Below are positions 5,799-6,847 of a stretch of 6,847 nucleotides of DNA, in pieces. The stretch covers positions 1 through 6,847 of the forward strand of contig DAOTYI010000250.1 of NCBI GenBank assembly GCA_034434895.1, written 5' to 3'. The position numbers were made by a program, and so were the translations under genes. The notes under the pieces were generated by a model. It was not told where the DNA came from. It was given only the letters and a program-made list of their open reading frames with translations, and made no database searches. Origin of the DNA: DAOTXL01 sp034434895. Lineage in GTDB: Bacteria > Chloroflexota > Anaerolineae > JAAYZQ01. Each line of letters opens with the position of its first letter. The first letter of the stretch is position 1.

Positions 5799-6847
5799 CT
5801 ACGGCGCGGCGAACTCGACCAGGGCCGTTCCCAGGCCATCCATCTCCACGGTCACCTCGATGTCCGCTCCTTCAGGCCGCAGCGAGTAGGTGGCCGGCCA
5901 CAATCCACCAAACTCACAGGCGTCGGGGCCATATTCCGGCTTGGTGCCGGTCAGGCAGGTGGCACTCCAGCCCCCTCCTCCGCTGATCGTCACCGGCACC
6001 CCGGCGCGGCCCAGCACCCGCACCACGATCACCGACCAGATGCCGGTGCCTCGCTGCTGGCCGCTGCTGTTGCTGACCACCCAGCCACGCCAGCGTGCCC
6101 CGGCGGGCGTGGGGGTGACCGTGGGCCCCGGAAGCGGGGTCTGGGTCGGACGGGTCGGACGGGTCGGCGTGGCCGTCGGTCGGGTTGGGGTGGGGGTCGG
6201 TCTGGGGGCAGACACAGCCACCTGGTCGAAACGGACCAGGGCCCACCCCCAGCCGTCCATCGTCACCTGCACGCTGACCCCCAAATCTTTGGGAGTGAGG
6301 GTATAGGTCGCCGCCCGCAACCCGCCGAACTCACAGGCATCCGGGCCATACTCCGGCTTGTAGCCGGTGGTGCAGGTGGCGCTCCAGCCGTCGGCCTGGA
6401 TCTGGACCTGATGCCACGGTTTGCCGGCCACGATCACGGCAATGGCCGAATTCAGATGTTCAGTGGGCCGGTCGCCGCTGGTGTTTTGCACCACCGAGCC
6501 AACCCAGCGCAGGCTGGGGGTCGGCCCGGCGTAGAAAAATTCGACCAGGACGAAATCTTGCAACCCCACCGTTACATCCAGGTGCGTGCCCAGGTCGCGG
6601 GGCGTCAGGCGATAGGTCCCGGCATTGAGCGCGCCAAATTCGCAGGCATCGGGGGCGATCTCCGGTTTGGTGCCGGTGGTGCAGGTCACGCTCCAGTCGT
6701 CGGAGCGGATCTCGACCTCCTGTCCTGCCGGGCGGCCGATGACCCGCACGGCAATGGTGGCAAAGTAGCGGCCCTCCAGCCCCTTGAGGTGCTGGACGAC
6801 GCGGCCCCGCCAGCCTGTGATCGGCGGCGTCCGGGTCGGGGGTGGGG
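5799..6847 (-). CDS. Probable secreted protein with three CX12C repeat domains (5' truncated)
   Basis: The minus-strand frame is open from the window edge to TAG at 5799-5801, 348 codons. The GTG at 6749 is only an internal codon, since repeat sequence continues upstream of it. Three domains of about 95 residues recur, at 6534-6815, 6228-6512 and 5811-6095. Each reads roughly W.G.VV.N.SG, then a hydrophobic strand, WS.TC.TG.KPE..PDACEFG.L, a GTY/ATY.L.P turn, and a final strand ending LV.F. Two cysteines, 12 residues apart, are kept in every copy, fitting an extracytoplasmic disulfide. The L.AGTY.L.P pattern resembles prealbumin-like or Cna-B-type beta sandwiches, but that fold is inferred and no named family is recognised. 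A Thr/Pro/Arg linker separates the last two repeats, and another begins at the window edge. No C-terminal anchor is seen; the signal peptide and any catalytic domain would be upstream. It is convergent with the other genes. Confidence 0.8.
   Translation of the reverse strand, partial: PPPTRTPPITGWRGRVVQHLKGLEGRYFATIAVRVIGRPAGQEVEIRSDDWSVTCTTGTKPEIAPDACEFGALNAGTYRLTPRDLGTHLDVTVGLQDFVLVEFFYAGPTPSLRWVGSVVQNTSGDRPTEHLNSAIAVIVAGKPWHQVQIQADGWSATCTTGYKPEYGPDACEFGGLRAATYTLTPKDLGVSVQVTMDGWGWALVRFDQVAVSAPRPTPTPTRPTATPTRPTRPTQTPLPGPTVTPTPAGARWRGWVVSNSSGQQRGTGIWSVIVVRVLGRAGVPVTISGGGGWSATCLTGTKPEYGPDACEFGGLWPATYSLRPEGADIEVTVEMDGLGTALVEFAAP
5811..6815 (-). repeat. Three tandem copies of a ~95-codon domain repeat
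   Basis: The copies occupy 6534-6815, 6228-6512 and 5811-6095, in protein order. The last two are the closest: across a 62-base block around the cysteine pair (near 5911 and 6328) I count about nine differences. The first copy is more diverged, with IAPDACEFG in place of YGPDACEFG and no DGWG before its last strand. This suggests stepwise internal duplication. Confidence 0.85.
6099..6209 (-). repeat. Thr/Pro-rich linker with 9-bp tandem repeats
   Basis: This encodes a 37-residue linker of Pro, Thr and Arg, the kind that spaces domains in exported proteins. On the plus strand it includes GGGTCGGAC twice in tandem (6143-6160) plus a partial third copy, and a run of G-tracts at 6182-6208. Such DNA can change length by slippage, so linker length may vary among strains. 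Confidence 0.75.

Overview
The window is GC-rich bacterial DNA that looks like chromosome rather than plasmid or prophage; no transposase, integrase, tRNA, rRNA or CRISPR array is visible. Three things suggest a Chloroflexota (Anaerolineae/Caldilineae-like) origin: the gene style, intergenic heptamer and other short repeats, and a large protein of Thr/Pro-linked beta-type repeats. This placement is an inference from style, not from a marker phylogeny.

Layout, left to right. Positions 1-414 hold the C-terminal part of the ribosome-assembly GTPase Era, with its KH domain. A gap of about 295 bases follows. It contains a sigma70-type promoter with a consensus TATAAT and a long, GC-rich leader with several inverted repeats, two of which compete for the same bases. 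The promoter probably drives a rightward run of three genes. The first is a patatin-like lipid acyl hydrolase (710-2317). The second is the SbcD/Mre11-type nuclease subunit (2359-3585). The third is an AI-2E-family membrane permease fused in one frame to a complete HAD phosphatase (3650-5404). Gaps between the three are 41 and 64 nt. The second gap is built largely of two different heptamer arrays; one supplies the sbcD stop codon and the other sits directly before the permease start.

A perfect 14-bp inverted repeat begins two bases after the permease/HAD stop. Downstream is a possible 53-codon basic small ORF with a perfect AGGAGG and an extended -10. Next comes a repeat-like element of about 100 bp with inverted ends and CCTTNGTG-type repeats. 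Last, on the minus strand and convergent with everything else, is the 3' part of a probably secreted protein with three copies of a roughly 95-residue domain. Each copy carries a CX12C pair, and a Thr/Pro-rich linker separates the last two. Its 5' end lies beyond the window.

The three rightward genes do not form an obvious pathway: lipid hydrolysis, DNA-end processing, and membrane transport or phosphatase. SbcC, the expected partner of SbcD, is not in the window. The most notable items are the permease-HAD fusion, the unnamed cysteine-pair repeat domain, the structured leader with a repeated promoter-proximal motif, and the density of distinct short repeat families in gaps.
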